Below are positions 19,487 through 29,090 of a stretch of 54,313 nucleotides of DNA, in pieces (within the stretch, counting starts at the first letter, position 1; the number at the start of each line of letters is the position of its first letter). Source of the DNA: Promethearchaeota archaeon (GTDB taxonomy: Archaea > Asgardarchaeota > Lokiarchaeia > Sigyniarchaeales > SOKP01). The DNA lies in assembly GCA_014730165.1 (NCBI GenBank), contig WJIS01000079.1, positions 1-54,313 on the forward strand. Reading direction: 5' to 3'. The translations under genes were made by a program, and so were the position numbers. Under the pieces are notes generated by a model that ran no database searches, had not been told where the DNA came from, and saw nothing but the letters and a program-made list of their open reading frames with translations.

Positions 19487-20242
19487 TTATCTATTTTTAA
19501 CATTATGTATTACTTTATCCACTATGGGTATTAAGACATCATTGATATTCTGATGAAATCTCAGATCTGCTTTAGAATCATAAGGTGTGTCTCCTAAATT
19601 TAGGATTATAAGTTTTGCCCCATTTCGTTTTGCGATTCCAGGCATATTTGCAGCGGGTGTGACAACGAGGGATGAACCTATAACCAAAAAAACATCCGAA
19701 CGTTCTGAAGCTTCAAAAGCATCATTTAATTCATCCTCGGGTAATGGATCTCCGAAATTCACAATACTAGATATAATCCTACCACCGCAGTATATACAAT
19801 TAGGTTGATTTTTTCTTATTCGATTAGTTCTATATCCCTTCCCCCATTTCAATTTATCCCAACCTGCTTCCTCAAAAGTCATCTTTTTATTGCAATTCAA
19901 ACATTTAAGAAAATACATATTTCCATGTAATTCCGACATTTTTTCAAAAGGGAATCCCGATTTCGCATGTAATCCGTCCACATTTTGGGTTATAAGAAAA
20001 TCTAATTGTTCAATTTCAAGTAAATCTATTAAAGCTTCATGACCGACATTGGGTTTTACTTGATCCCAAGGAGGACTTTTCGGAGGGGGTAATCCTTTAT
20101 CTCTTCTAGTCCACACACCATCAGGACCTCTATAATCGGGTAACCCGCTCTCCGTTGAAATACCTGCCCCTGTAAATGCAACGGTGTATTCTGAATCAAC
20201 GATCCAATCTGCAACTGTCTCAATTTTATCTTTAAGATTCAT
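19487..20242 (-). CDS. Sirtuin, Sir2-family NAD-dependent protein deacylase
   Basis: I start at the ATG at 20242 (MNLKDKIETVADWI), giving 251 residues. The ORF track adds 13 unlikely residues from 20281. The NAD-binding motif GAGISTESGLPDYRG, the TQNVDGLH motif with the catalytic His of ELHG, and the zinc ribbon CLNCN..CIYCGG are all present, followed by IVNFGDPLP, GSSLVVTPAA and LNLG. Sirtuins remove acyl groups from lysine using NAD+. In archaea the best-known target is the chromatin protein Alba. No acetyltransferase or chromatin gene is adjacent. Confidence 0.95.
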   Translation of the reverse strand: MNLKDKIETVADWIVDSEYTVAFTGAGISTESGLPDYRGPDGVWTRRDKGLPPPKSPPWDQVKPNVGHEALIDLLEIEQLDFLITQNVDGLHAKSGFPFEKMSELHGNMYFLKCLNCNKKMTFEEAGWDKLKWGKGYRTNRIRKNQPNCIYCGGRIISSIVNFGDPLPEDELNDAFEASERSDVFLVIGSSLVVTPAANMPGIAKRNGAKLIILNLGDTPYDSKADLRFHQNINDVLIPIVDKVIHNVKNR

Positions 20243-20362
20243 TTTTATAATCAAACTATTATAATTCTTAATTATACACAAATAAAATCGCTAATTTAAA
20301 ATCTAAGTTTCATGGATTTTTATATGAAATCATAGAAAAAATAAAAATAGCGCAATTAGATT

Positions 20363-21145
20363 TTAAAATGGCCAACCTCCACCACCAGGGAACCGCTTTC
20401 GAGGATGACGATGAGGAAAAGGTATCCATCCAGGTCTACCGAATGGACCATGCCTATTATCATGTAAAACATTATCAATAGAAAGCACAAATCCTAAAAG
20501 GATTCTACGATCTGTTTCATTATCAAGAATCTTCAACGCATATGTATCCTTGAAATCAAATAATCCTCCTAAAAATATATCACGCCATCTATCTGCTTTC
20601 TCAATCTCAGCTACAACTTTTCCTGTAGACAACTCTCTGATTTTATAAGACCATCCCATAAACTCTCCTTGAGCTTCGTACCAACGATTACCACCCGGGT
20701 CTTCTAACCAAAAAAGTGGGCGAAATACAGAAGTAATTTTCTTTTTTATTCTCGCAATTAAAAGTCCATTAGGATCTTTAAGATCTTGGGCTCCTCGTGC
20801 GGAAACGATTTTTTCATGAATCGTAGCTGCAACAACCCCATTCATTTCTAATAACTCAATTTTTTTACGGATATTAAAAATCTTTCTGTTCATTCTTCCA
20901 ATTATCTTACCATTTTCATCCAAAATATCCCCACTTCCCCAATCCCAATATTTTTCTTTAAGAACATAATAATTTCTATTAACATCAAACAAGCTTAAAC
21001 TAGTATTGTTTCTAGTTTCTTTGGGTGTGGTTGCAACTTCATTAGATTCTTCATCTTTTAATTTTTCTCCACAAAATTCACAATAATTATAATTGGAGCC
21101 TTTTAGTTCTGTACCACAATTAGGACAATACATTTTTTCTATCAC
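20363..21145 (-). CDS. Zinc ribbon plus LURP-one-related (LOR/YxjI) beta-barrel protein
   Basis: The protein has 260 residues. Residues 6-26 are a zinc ribbon (YCPNCGTELKG, YCEFCGEKL). Residues about 55-230 have the LOR/tubby-like pattern of repeated strand pairs ending in D-x-x-G turns: YYVLKEKYWDWGSGDILDEN, DLKDPNGLLIARI, FWLEDPGGNRWYEAQGEF. The last 28 residues are Pro/Gly/His/Arg-rich (FPHRHPRKRFPGGGG). LOR folds are related to scramblase and tubby domains and often sit at membranes, but the function here is unknown. Alone in its transcription unit. Confidence 0.8.
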   Translation of the reverse strand: MIEKMYCPNCGTELKGSNYNYCEFCGEKLKDEESNEVATTPKETRNNTSLSLFDVNRNYYVLKEKYWDWGSGDILDENGKIIGRMNRKIFNIRKKIELLEMNGVVAATIHEKIVSARGAQDLKDPNGLLIARIKKKITSVFRPLFWLEDPGGNRWYEAQGEFMGWSYKIRELSTGKVVAEIEKADRWRDIFLGGLFDFKDTYALKILDNETDRRILLGFVLSIDNVLHDNRHGPFGRPGWIPFPHRHPRKRFPGGGGWPF

Positions 21146-21245
21146 TTCTGATTAAAATTAATATTGAATCTAGTTAATGTATAATATCAAAAGTTAATTA
21201 AATTACAATAGTCCGATTTTTATCTCATTTTTTAACTTTATAATC

Positions 21246-22037
21246 TTAATTTGTATCTTTGAAATTATCAGCGATCCTCTCAATTAAATTTCGTAGATTT
21301 TCTTTAAGATTATAGTATGAAATTACTTCAATAATACTTTGAATATTATCCAGTGAATCATTTTTATGAGAATCAGTTCCAATTCCTACAAGGATACCAT
21401 TATCCCTAATTTTGTCAAATAATGATTCTTTATAACGACTTGAATAAAATTCAGAGTATCTAGAATTCAATTCGTAATAAATTTGATTAGCTTGCATAAA
21501 CTTCAAAAGAGAATCATAGCCGTAATGAATAAATGTGGATGGATCAAAGTGTGCTAAACCTAATATGGGAAACTTCCCCGAAATAAGAGATTCATTTTTC
21601 CAATATCTAAGAATACGGTCTACAAATTCGATTGACTCCGGATTTTCTAAATATTCAAAGAGTATGATATCAAATTCATTTGGTTTGACTAATTCGGTAA
21701 TATAATCAAAACTACTAGATAAATCAATCTCCACACCCTTTAAAACTCTCAGACCTTTCTTAGTTTCAATGAGAGATTGATTTAGAAAAGAAATCTCTCC
21801 TAAATACCTTTTAATTTTTTGGTGAGTGTCTAAGGTTTGTATAATGTTGCTTTTCCAAGAATTTGAAAGATGATCTGTAATTGTAATGAAATCAAAATTA
21901 AATTTGATGGCAGATTTTACAATCTTTTTAAGAGAATTCTTTCCATCAGAATAATCTGAATGTATATGTAAATTTATTTTTGGTAATTCTTCATTTAATG
22001 AGGAATCTGACAATTTAGGCTGATCTCTTATAACCAT
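21246..22037 (-). CDS. PHP-domain protein (putative metal-dependent phosphoesterase)
   Basis: The protein has 263 residues. The PHP signature NLHIHSDYSDGKNSL gives the first HxH and the Asp. TDH in FITITDHLS, the acidic residue in LKGVEIDLS, H in LAHFDPS, and the closing D-x-H of GIGTDSHKN complete the trinuclear metal site. PHP proteins hydrolyse phosphate esters (histidinol phosphate, nucleotides) or act with polymerases. At this length a stand-alone phosphatase is likely. The histidine pathway is not in the window. Divergent from the aldo/keto reductase gene. Confidence 0.88.
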   Translation of the reverse strand: MVIRDQPKLSDSSLNEELPKINLHIHSDYSDGKNSLKKIVKSAIKFNFDFITITDHLSNSWKSNIIQTLDTHQKIKRYLGEISFLNQSLIETKKGLRVLKGVEIDLSSSFDYITELVKPNEFDIILFEYLENPESIEFVDRILRYWKNESLISGKFPILGLAHFDPSTFIHYGYDSLLKFMQANQIYYELNSRYSEFYSSRYKESLFDKIRDNGILVGIGTDSHKNDSLDNIQSIIEVISYYNLKENLRNLIERIADNFKDTN

Positions 22038-22135
22038 TAAATAGTTTATAAATATAAAGATTTTGTATAATCTCTTTTAATTTAAAATATAGATTTGAAT
22101 AATAAATTCATTATTGATAATATCGGGAAAAAAAT

Positions 22136-22957
22136 GTGAGAAGAATTACATTTGGTAATACAAGTGAAAAGATTCCAATTTTAGGGCAAGGAACTTACGG
22201 TATATTCCCTGATCAGTCTGAAAAGAATTACGAAAATTGGAGGAAAGTATTGAGAAGAGGTATAGAATTAGGTATGACTCATATTGATACAGCAGAAATG
22301 TACGGTGATGGATATTCTGAAAAAATTGTGGGTGAGGTCGCGAAAGAATATGAGAGAGAGGATTTATTTATTACTACGAAGATGCTTCCTTCAAGAAAAA
22401 CGGACTCTCAAATGGAAAGAGCGATAAATAAGAGTTTAGAAAGATTAGACATGGATTATGTAGATCTATATCTCATACATTGGATTGAAGGAGATAGCAA
22501 TCTTAAGAAAATTATGAAGAACTTTGAAACCTTTATCAATAAAGGTAAAACAAGATATATTGGAGTAAGTAATTTCTCGGTTGATCAAGTAAAAGAAGCA
22601 CAGAAATATCTAAAAGAATACTCTTTGGAGACTAATCAGGTTAAGTTTAATATTATAATTCAAGATCAGTTAAAGAAATTTGATTATTATAAAAAAAATA
22701 ATATTACTATCACAGCGTATACACCATTAGCGAAAGGAAATTTAAATGGATTACCGAATGAAAAAATGGGGATAGTAGAAGGATTAGCAGATAAATACAA
22801 TTCAACTAAACTTCAAATCACGTTATCATGGGTAATTAATCAAAAAAATGTTATAGCAATACCTCGAACATCGAATATCAAACATTTAGAAGAAAATACA
22901 AGAGCTTCTAACATCAATCTAACAGATCGAGAAATAAAGAAATTAAGTATTAGCTAA
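22136..22957 (+). CDS. Aldo/keto reductase
   Basis: The protein has 273 residues starting with GTG at 22136 (an ATG one base earlier in another frame stops at once). The catalytic tetrad is complete: D51 and Y56 (HIDTAEMYGDG), K82 (FITTKML), H115 (YLIHW). The NADPH-binding end has IPRTSNIKHLEEN. It reduces aldehydes or ketones with NAD(P)H in the cytoplasm; the substrate is not predictable. It is convergent with the DUF2061 gene cluster. Confidence 0.93.
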   Translation: MRRITFGNTSEKIPILGQGTYGIFPDQSEKNYENWRKVLRRGIELGMTHIDTAEMYGDGYSEKIVGEVAKEYEREDLFITTKMLPSRKTDSQMERAINKSLERLDMDYVDLYLIHWIEGDSNLKKIMKNFETFINKGKTRYIGVSNFSVDQVKEAQKYLKEYSLETNQVKFNIIIQDQLKKFDYYKKNNITITAYTPLAKGNLNGLPNEKMGIVEGLADKYNSTKLQITLSWVINQKNVIAIPRTSNIKHLEENTRASNINLTDREIKKLSIS

Positions 22958-23000
22958 ATAATTCAAAAATGATTTTATCATTCATCGGTTTCTCAACAGA

Positions 23001-23540
23001 TTAAGCTTCTTCTTCTGGTAATTCTGATTTTTTAACTTTTTCTTTTACTTCCTTTATCTCTTTTATTTCCTCTTTATCTAATTGTTCAACGCCTTCATCA
23101 GGTTTAAAGTTCCTACCTTGATGAACAAGCTCAAAATGTGCTTTATGTTTTAAAATCTCATCATGCAAAGTTTCTAGTTCTTCATTTTCTAACATTCTAT
23201 CAAAAAACTTAATTATACTAAAATACACTTTATCTATAAATGTATCCATTTGGGAAAGCTCATAAGACAAATCTCTCAGAAAATTAAAATCAATCATCAT
23301 CTGAACCTCCTTATTCATGAACTCCTCCTCTACTTTCTTTCGAATTCTTCGTTCTTCAAAATGCGACCAAATTGTTTCATAAATGAAATAATTTATAGAT
23401 TGAACAAATTCCGTTAGGAGAGCAACCCCTCCCGCAGCAGCTAGGTCTTGAGTAGCGACATAAGCTGTTAATGTTCCAAGAACTAGAGTTATCAATCGAT
23501 ATATGACGGTCTTTAATAAACTTCTTTTCCAATCAACCAT
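23001..23540 (-). CDS. DUF2061-type small membrane protein with charged C-terminal extension
   Basis: The protein has 179 residues. Residues 4-75 match the DUF2061 pattern: two hydrophobic helices (LLKTVIYRLITLVLGTLTAY, AAAGGVALLTEFVQSINYF) and an YETIWSHFEE motif. The remaining 100 residues are charged, helical, and end with a Lys/Glu-rich tail. The family function is unknown. It follows the APC permease by 21 bp on the same strand, so the two are very likely cotranscribed; the cytoplasmic tail might contact the permease (inference). Confidence 0.8.
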   Translation of the reverse strand: MVDWKRSLLKTVIYRLITLVLGTLTAYVATQDLAAAGGVALLTEFVQSINYFIYETIWSHFEERRIRKKVEEEFMNKEVQMMIDFNFLRDLSYELSQMDTFIDKVYFSIIKFFDRMLENEELETLHDEILKHKAHFELVHQGRNFKPDEGVEQLDKEEIKEIKEVKEKVKKSELPEEEA

Positions 23541-23561
23541 TTAAAACTCTCCCTCCATAAT

Positions 23562-25451
23562 TTATACCCCTAATGTTTTTAATTCTCTGGTATAATATAT
23601 TTGAACTAAAGCACTAAAAAATAAACTTACTCCAAGAATCAAAAAAGAACTAATTACGATCAATTCACTTCCAGCTTGACTGATATTGAAAGAGATATTT
23701 CCAATTTCAACAATATTTATTATATCACTATAGATTAAAATTGAGAGTAAAATAACAAATAATGAACCGAAGACCTGTATAATTCCCAGGAAAATATTAA
23801 AGAAATATATTAGTTTGATTTGTTTTTTTTGTAACTCTATTATTTGACCTTCACCTATGCTTATGGCTATTTTATCTTTATCAATTTTTCTTACGAAAAA
23901 ATATACAACTTCTCTTAGTGGAATTAGATCAAAAATTACAGTGATAATAGTAACTACCCCAAAAAAGATTAATATCCTAATGAGAATATCATTAAAAATA
24001 ATCTCTCCACCCGGCAAGGTCGTTGAGATGGTTCCAAAGTTATTGATAATTAGGATGATTATCGTAACAAAAACAATAGCACAGGCTTTAATTCCTGCCA
24101 ATGTTAAAACAATTGAATATCGATCTGCGATCTTTAACAGGTAATAGGCAAAACCAATCAAGAGCATTAGGATACCAACAATAATTGCAACGTCTGAAAG
24201 AATGAATGATAATACCAAGCAAATAATACCTACAATAATGGGAAGCAACGGGAAAAATGGTGCTTTAAATGGTCTATCTAGCTCCTTTCTTTTGTATCTT
24301 AAACTAACTGCGGCAAAATTTACAAAAGCTAAACCGAAGAAGTAAATGAAACTTGTCATATTTGCTGCTAAATCAATATTTGAATTTACTAATATTGTAA
24401 TAGTAATTGAGACTGCTGTAGTAACTGCTAAAGAATAGACAGGCATATTCCTTTTTTTATTCACTTTTTGTAATCTATCAGTTACATAATTATCTCTTGC
24501 TAGTGCTTGAAGAACATTTGTTGCTGAGCCTAGAGCCGCATTAATGGCAATTACTGTTGTTATAATAGCAGCAGCGCCCATTAAATAAAATCCAAAAGGA
24601 CCAAGAATATCACCTAATACATCTGCTAGCAGAATTGGTGTTCCAGTTAATCCACTACTATTTCCTCCTATATTTATTAATACTACACTAGTCATAATTA
24701 AATATATTACCGCAGTCACTCCGATTGCTAACATATTGACACGAGGGGCATTTTTCGCTCTATTTTTTAATATCGGATTCAAATGTGCCAGGTTGGATGT
24801 TATTGAAGTGTAGCTGATAAAAAGAAGAGAGAACATTTGAATAACCCCAAATGCTGTAAAATCAGATAAAAGATAACTTGGTTGATATCCTTGGGGATTT
24901 GTAAAAGGTGCGATAAAAATACCTGATAAAGTAAAAAATATAAAAATAGCGATAAATACAACAGTTAACCAGAGTAAGGATTTTATTGCTACATCTTGAT
25001 TTCTAAAATTAGTAATAGTAATTAATAACGTTGCTATAACTCCAAAAAGAGGTAATGGAACATTTATGGTGAAAATTTGGTTTATTACAAGAGCAAATGC
25101 CATTGAAGAAAATACACATGTTCCTATATTCGCTAACCATAAGAAAAAGCCTACAATGTAAGCTAATAAACCACCTAATGCCTCTTTACTAAAATTATAT
25201 GCTCCTCCGGAATAAGGGATGCTTGTAGATAATTCTGAATAATTTAAAGCAGTTAAAAAAATAAGTAGCCCTCCTAAACCTAAACTGATCAGCACTCCAG
25301 GTCCCGCTGTTTCTACCGCAGTACCTAAAAGAATAAAAATTGAGCCTCCAATTCCACAACCAATACCATAAAGAGTTCCTCGTAATATTCCTAACGGTTT
25401 TTCTGAAGATTCCTCAATTACCTTCTTTTCATTATTATTTTTTTTGCTCAA
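23562..25451 (-). CDS. APC-superfamily amino acid permease
   Basis: The protein has 629 residues. The first helix region RGTLYGIGCGIGGSIFILLG has the GxG-type substrate-binding break of APC transporters, followed by ELSTSIPYSGGAYNF in the second and third helices. Ten to twelve helices make the core. After about residue 430 four or more further hydrophobic helices with a charged linker (REVVYFFVRKIDKDKIA) extend it beyond the usual 450-500 residues. It should import amino acids or related amines. It sits between a coiled-coil membrane protein and the DUF2061 gene in one minus-strand cluster. Confidence 0.9.
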   Translation of the reverse strand: MSKKNNNEKKVIEESSEKPLGILRGTLYGIGCGIGGSIFILLGTAVETAGPGVLISLGLGGLLIFLTALNYSELSTSIPYSGGAYNFSKEALGGLLAYIVGFFLWLANIGTCVFSSMAFALVINQIFTINVPLPLFGVIATLLITITNFRNQDVAIKSLLWLTVVFIAIFIFFTLSGIFIAPFTNPQGYQPSYLLSDFTAFGVIQMFSLLFISYTSITSNLAHLNPILKNRAKNAPRVNMLAIGVTAVIYLIMTSVVLINIGGNSSGLTGTPILLADVLGDILGPFGFYLMGAAAIITTVIAINAALGSATNVLQALARDNYVTDRLQKVNKKRNMPVYSLAVTTAVSITITILVNSNIDLAANMTSFIYFFGLAFVNFAAVSLRYKRKELDRPFKAPFFPLLPIIVGIICLVLSFILSDVAIIVGILMLLIGFAYYLLKIADRYSIVLTLAGIKACAIVFVTIIILIINNFGTISTTLPGGEIIFNDILIRILIFFGVVTIITVIFDLIPLREVVYFFVRKIDKDKIAISIGEGQIIELQKKQIKLIYFFNIFLGIIQVFGSLFVILLSILIYSDIINIVEIGNISFNISQAGSELIVISSFLILGVSLFFSALVQIYYTRELKTLGV

Positions 25452-25523
25452 ACTTGAACAACTTCATTTTAGTTTTTTTAATCAAACCTTTATAATGATT
25501 TTTAATGTGAATTTAATGAAAAT

Positions 25524-26960
25524 TCAAGATTTTTCGAGATGGAACACTCCGGAGACAATTGTAAGAGAGGATGCTGTTATAAGTAGCCAGATGATTATGT
25601 CCATATTAATGTCTCCCAAATTTATTAACCCCGTCAAGGAGCCAATTGCATATATTATAAAAAATATTCCCATACAAATTAAAATTCCACCAAAAAATTT
25701 AGAAAGTCGATATATTAATGAAAGGATTTCAAGCCTGTGAATTCTACTCTCTTTATCTCTAATTTCCTTTTCTTGACCTTCCAATTCTACTTTAAGTTTC
25801 TGAAATACTTCTCGAGAATCATTTATACTTTTTTCAATTGTTTCATTTGCTTTTTCAAGCTTTTCATGTTCTCTTCTTACATCTTCCAGCTTTTCTGTCA
25901 ATGCTTCTAATCTTGACTCTCTTTCACCATATTCCTTTTTCGAACGTAGAATATTATCCTTAATTTCGTTTAATCTCTCGTCATTAGCTATAATTAATTC
26001 CTCTTTCTTGGAGATCTCTTCTTCTAAGCTTTTCACTTTCTCCTTTGTATCTTGAATCCGAGATTCAATCTGTACAACTTGTTGTTGTTTCTCTGTCATT
26101 TGATATTTGTATTTTTCTAAAAGCTCTTCATAAGTTTGCCGTTGTTCTTGCATTTCAGGAAATCCTTCCTCATATTCCTTTAATTGATGGTCAATTTCAT
26201 TGATACGATTTTCTTTTTTATCCAATTGTTTATTAAGAAGTTGTAATTCATCTTCTTTAGCATCTATTAAATTGTTCGAATGTTCTAATTCCACTTTATT
26301 CTTGTCAATTGAAACTTTGATCGCTTCATTTTCAGCTTTAAAACTTTTCAATTTCTTTTCTAACGCATTTGCTTCTTCTTGCTTTTTTTCAAGAGCATTT
26401 TCGTTCTCTTCAATTTCTTGTTTAATTTTAGATAATTCATTTCTCAAGTCTTCTTTCTTGACGACTTTCTCCTTGACATCATCAGATAGAACAATTAAAT
26501 CTACTTGGCGTTGCTCATAGTTTTTCACTAATTGTTCGTTATTTTTTAAAAGCTCTTGATATTCTTCTTCTAAATTTTCCTTACTTTCCCGTATAATTTC
26601 TAATCTTTCTTCCAAGTTTTGCAATTCATCAGTTTTCCGATTATATTTCTCCTCTAATGAGGATAAAGTCTCCTGTAACCCCACTAGATATTTCTGCTTA
26701 TCATTGATTTTTTTTGTAATAGTTTCAATCTGAGATTTTGCTTCTTGAATCTCTTTATTTAATTCTTGTACTGTTTGGTCGTCAATATCTTTTTTTTCAA
26801 TACCTTTTTCAATCGCTTCAATACTATTCTCAAAGGTTCTTAGATTTTTGTCAATTATATCTCTTGAATCCTTAGCTTTTGTAAGAAGTTCTTTATCAAC
26901 CTTTTCTAATTCCTTTTCTAATTTATTATTTTTCTCGTTTCCACCATTCTCATCTGTCAT
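25524..26960 (-). CDS. Long coiled-coil protein with two C-terminal membrane helices
   Basis: The protein has 478 residues. Residues about 15-400 are almost entirely Glu/Lys/Leu-rich heptads (for example NKKEELI-type and SLEEKYNRKTDELQNLEERL), so a long rod is expected. Two hydrophobic segments near the end (FFGGILICMGIFFIIYAIG and IIIWLLITASSLTIVSGVF) anchor it, leaving the rod in the cytoplasm or outside. There is no ATPase head, so it is not an SMC protein. It is 72 bp upstream of the APC permease on the same strand. A tethering or spacer role is only inference. Confidence 0.8.
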   Translation of the reverse strand: MTDENGGNEKNNKLEKELEKVDKELLTKAKDSRDIIDKNLRTFENSIEAIEKGIEKKDIDDQTVQELNKEIQEAKSQIETITKKINDKQKYLVGLQETLSSLEEKYNRKTDELQNLEERLEIIRESKENLEEEYQELLKNNEQLVKNYEQRQVDLIVLSDDVKEKVVKKEDLRNELSKIKQEIEENENALEKKQEEANALEKKLKSFKAENEAIKVSIDKNKVELEHSNNLIDAKEDELQLLNKQLDKKENRINEIDHQLKEYEEGFPEMQEQRQTYEELLEKYKYQMTEKQQQVVQIESRIQDTKEKVKSLEEEISKKEELIIANDERLNEIKDNILRSKKEYGERESRLEALTEKLEDVRREHEKLEKANETIEKSINDSREVFQKLKVELEGQEKEIRDKESRIHRLEILSLIYRLSKFFGGILICMGIFFIIYAIGSLTGLINLGDINMDIIIWLLITASSLTIVSGVFHLEKS

Positions 26961-27412
26961 TTTATTTAAACTCTGGATTATATGATTTTATGGAATATTG
27001 TCAATAAATAATTGAATTTAAAATTTTTAAAAATTGTCTTTATATAAATATAAAAAACAGATCTTTTGCCTAGATGAATCTTTGATTAAAAGAGTATTAT
27101 AAAATATAGATCTTTGATTCATAATAACCATCTGCTTAATTAAATCCTTAAGAATTAATACTTATTCTATTTTTTAAACTTTTATTTTTTAAATTTTTCA
27201 TTCGACAAAAGTTCGATTTTGGATTAGTATTACTATCTTTCTAATTAAAATATATTTATAATGATTTATTCAATACCGTAGATAATCAAATCTTCAAAAC
27301 TAAATTAAATTATTGATAATTTTAATCAGAATTTTAGAACTATTCAAGAATCTAAATTGAGTTCTTTGTTTGGATTTTTAAAAATAATAATATTATCAAT
27401 AGTAAATTGGCT
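26961..27412. other. 452-bp gene-free stretch
   Basis: Extremely AT-rich, no ORF of coding character on either strand. It must contain the promoter of the coiled-coil gene near its left end and the 3' region of the YjbQ-fusion gene on the right. I see no repeat or hairpin that I would defend. Confidence 0.6.
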
Positions 27413-28903
27413 TCAAATTTCATTGTAAAGTTTTACATTAATAAATATCGAAAAAGATCGTGGACCAAATGTGACCATAATATAATAGTTTTCTCTTCCT
27501 CCAATATCTAACTTTCCGTCAATAACTGGCAGTATTAGTTGTCGATTCCCATATGTAGTAGCTAGATCATGGTCTAAACGATTAAAATCTGCTCTGTTTT
27601 CTAATGCTCGTACCGTGTGAAAATTTTCTCCGCAATCTTCCCGAGATATTTCTGCAAACTTATAGTGCAAATCTAAATAGTTTCCATATTCATGCTCATT
27701 TACAATCAGTGAAGTAGTAGTATGATAGGATCTAATAAAAACCTCCCCATTTTTGTTTGTATTTTCACGACTAATTGTATCCTTAAGAAGATCTTTGATA
27801 ATATCGGTTAAAAATATTAATTGAGTAATGCTATAACTTCGCAATTTTAATTTATATCGACAAATTGTTTCGTTTTGGGTTTTAATGGCTTTTTCTTCTT
27901 GGATACTAATTAATGGGTTAAATAGACTAAAGTTTGTTTTTAAGTCTTTTTTTGCAATATTTAAATTCAATCTATTCCCATTTCTAAATGCCCATGTTCG
28001 CAATAAACATTTCTCAGCAAATGATAGATTCTCTGTTGCTTCCCAGAAACCTCTAACGATCTGAGAGATTTCTAAAGTTGGACTCGCACTTCCAATAAGA
28101 AGTCTATGCCATGAATTCTGTATAAATCCTTTCAATTTAAATAATTTTAAGAAACAATCTTTTGGAGTCATCCCTCCAAAAGTCCTGGGATCAATTTCTA
28201 TCCATATATTGTTAAAGTATTTTAAAAGTTGATAAAAAATCTCGATATCACCGGAGATATCTAAACCACTTAATATAAAAATATTTTCGGGATATTTTGA
28301 AATAAAGGAATGGATAGCTTCCTGTGTAAGTATATTATCGTGATAATCTTGAAAGTATGAATTACATAAATCAATTTTCATAATTAGATTATTTTCCTTT
28401 GCATAATCTAATATATTTCGTAAATTTGGGTTTTTATCATTTAAATTCAAATTGGAGTATGCGGGATAAATCGCAAATCCTATAATATTACAACATTGTT
28501 GATATTCTATAACTTTTGAGATTATAGTTTCTGCTTTTTGATCTTCCGAGAGATCAAACGAAAGGATAACTTTGAACAATGAAGGATCGATTTTAGCTAT
28601 CCGAATAGCGTCTTCATTCTCTATGCCATAATCTCTTCCCAAGTTCATAGCCTGAAGATAAACTGATTCTATCTGTGCACAATTAATTTCAACCTTAAAA
28701 TCCTCAAGAGTAATCTTTCTTCTATAGAAATATGGATGATTCTGTTTATTCTTCAAATTTAAAAGTCTTTTCAGTTTTTCTGATTTCCCCTTAGATTCAA
28801 AAATAGGCCAAACTAAGCTATCTATCTGTGGATATAAGAAAGCATTAGCAAATTTCTCACCAAATATACAAGAGAAATCGGGTTGATATAATCTTTCCAA
28901 CAT
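27413..28903 (-). CDS. Amidohydrolase-like barrel fused to a YjbQ/UPF0047 domain
   Basis: The protein has 496 residues. Residues about 60-310 follow the amidohydrolase-2 (PF04909) TIM-barrel order, but metal ligands are missing: the usual HxH at the start is absent, the barrel His position reads MKIDLCNS, and the GSD motif reads GSASPT. Residues about 350-496 are a YjbQ/UPF0047 domain: SYHTTTSLIVNEHEYG, DFNRLDHDLAT, QLILPVIDGKLDIGG and YYIMVTFGPRS. E. coli YjbQ has thiamine-phosphate synthase side activity, but the family's main role is unsettled. The fusion suggests a non-enzymatic or altered barrel steering a YjbQ active site. Divergent from the phosphoesterase gene. Confidence 0.78.
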   Translation of the reverse strand: MLERLYQPDFSCIFGEKFANAFLYPQIDSLVWPIFESKGKSEKLKRLLNLKNKQNHPYFYRRKITLEDFKVEINCAQIESVYLQAMNLGRDYGIENEDAIRIAKIDPSLFKVILSFDLSEDQKAETIISKVIEYQQCCNIIGFAIYPAYSNLNLNDKNPNLRNILDYAKENNLIMKIDLCNSYFQDYHDNILTQEAIHSFISKYPENIFILSGLDISGDIEIFYQLLKYFNNIWIEIDPRTFGGMTPKDCFLKLFKLKGFIQNSWHRLLIGSASPTLEISQIVRGFWEATENLSFAEKCLLRTWAFRNGNRLNLNIAKKDLKTNFSLFNPLISIQEEKAIKTQNETICRYKLKLRSYSITQLIFLTDIIKDLLKDTISRENTNKNGEVFIRSYHTTTSLIVNEHEYGNYLDLHYKFAEISREDCGENFHTVRALENRADFNRLDHDLATTYGNRQLILPVIDGKLDIGGRENYYIMVTFGPRSFSIFINVKLYNEI

Positions 28904-29090
28904 AATTGATCTAATTTTAATTCTGTTTAATAGTTTAGCTTAACAATGTCTTTATGATTCTTATTAAATTATATTAGATTCGTGATAATTAATTAATTGA
29001 AATTTTAAAATTAGATGAGATGCTTAATTATATAAATCGGGATAGATAGCCGAAATAGCGATCAACTAATAAAAGAAAAACATTAATCAA

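Noticed and set aside
25444-25740. 98-aa plus-strand ORF
   Set aside because: Mostly antisense to the well-supported coiled-coil gene; shadow frame.
27072-27120. Repeated 'aatctttgatt'-like words, also near 14104
   Set aside because: Short and A/T-rich; expected by chance in this base composition.
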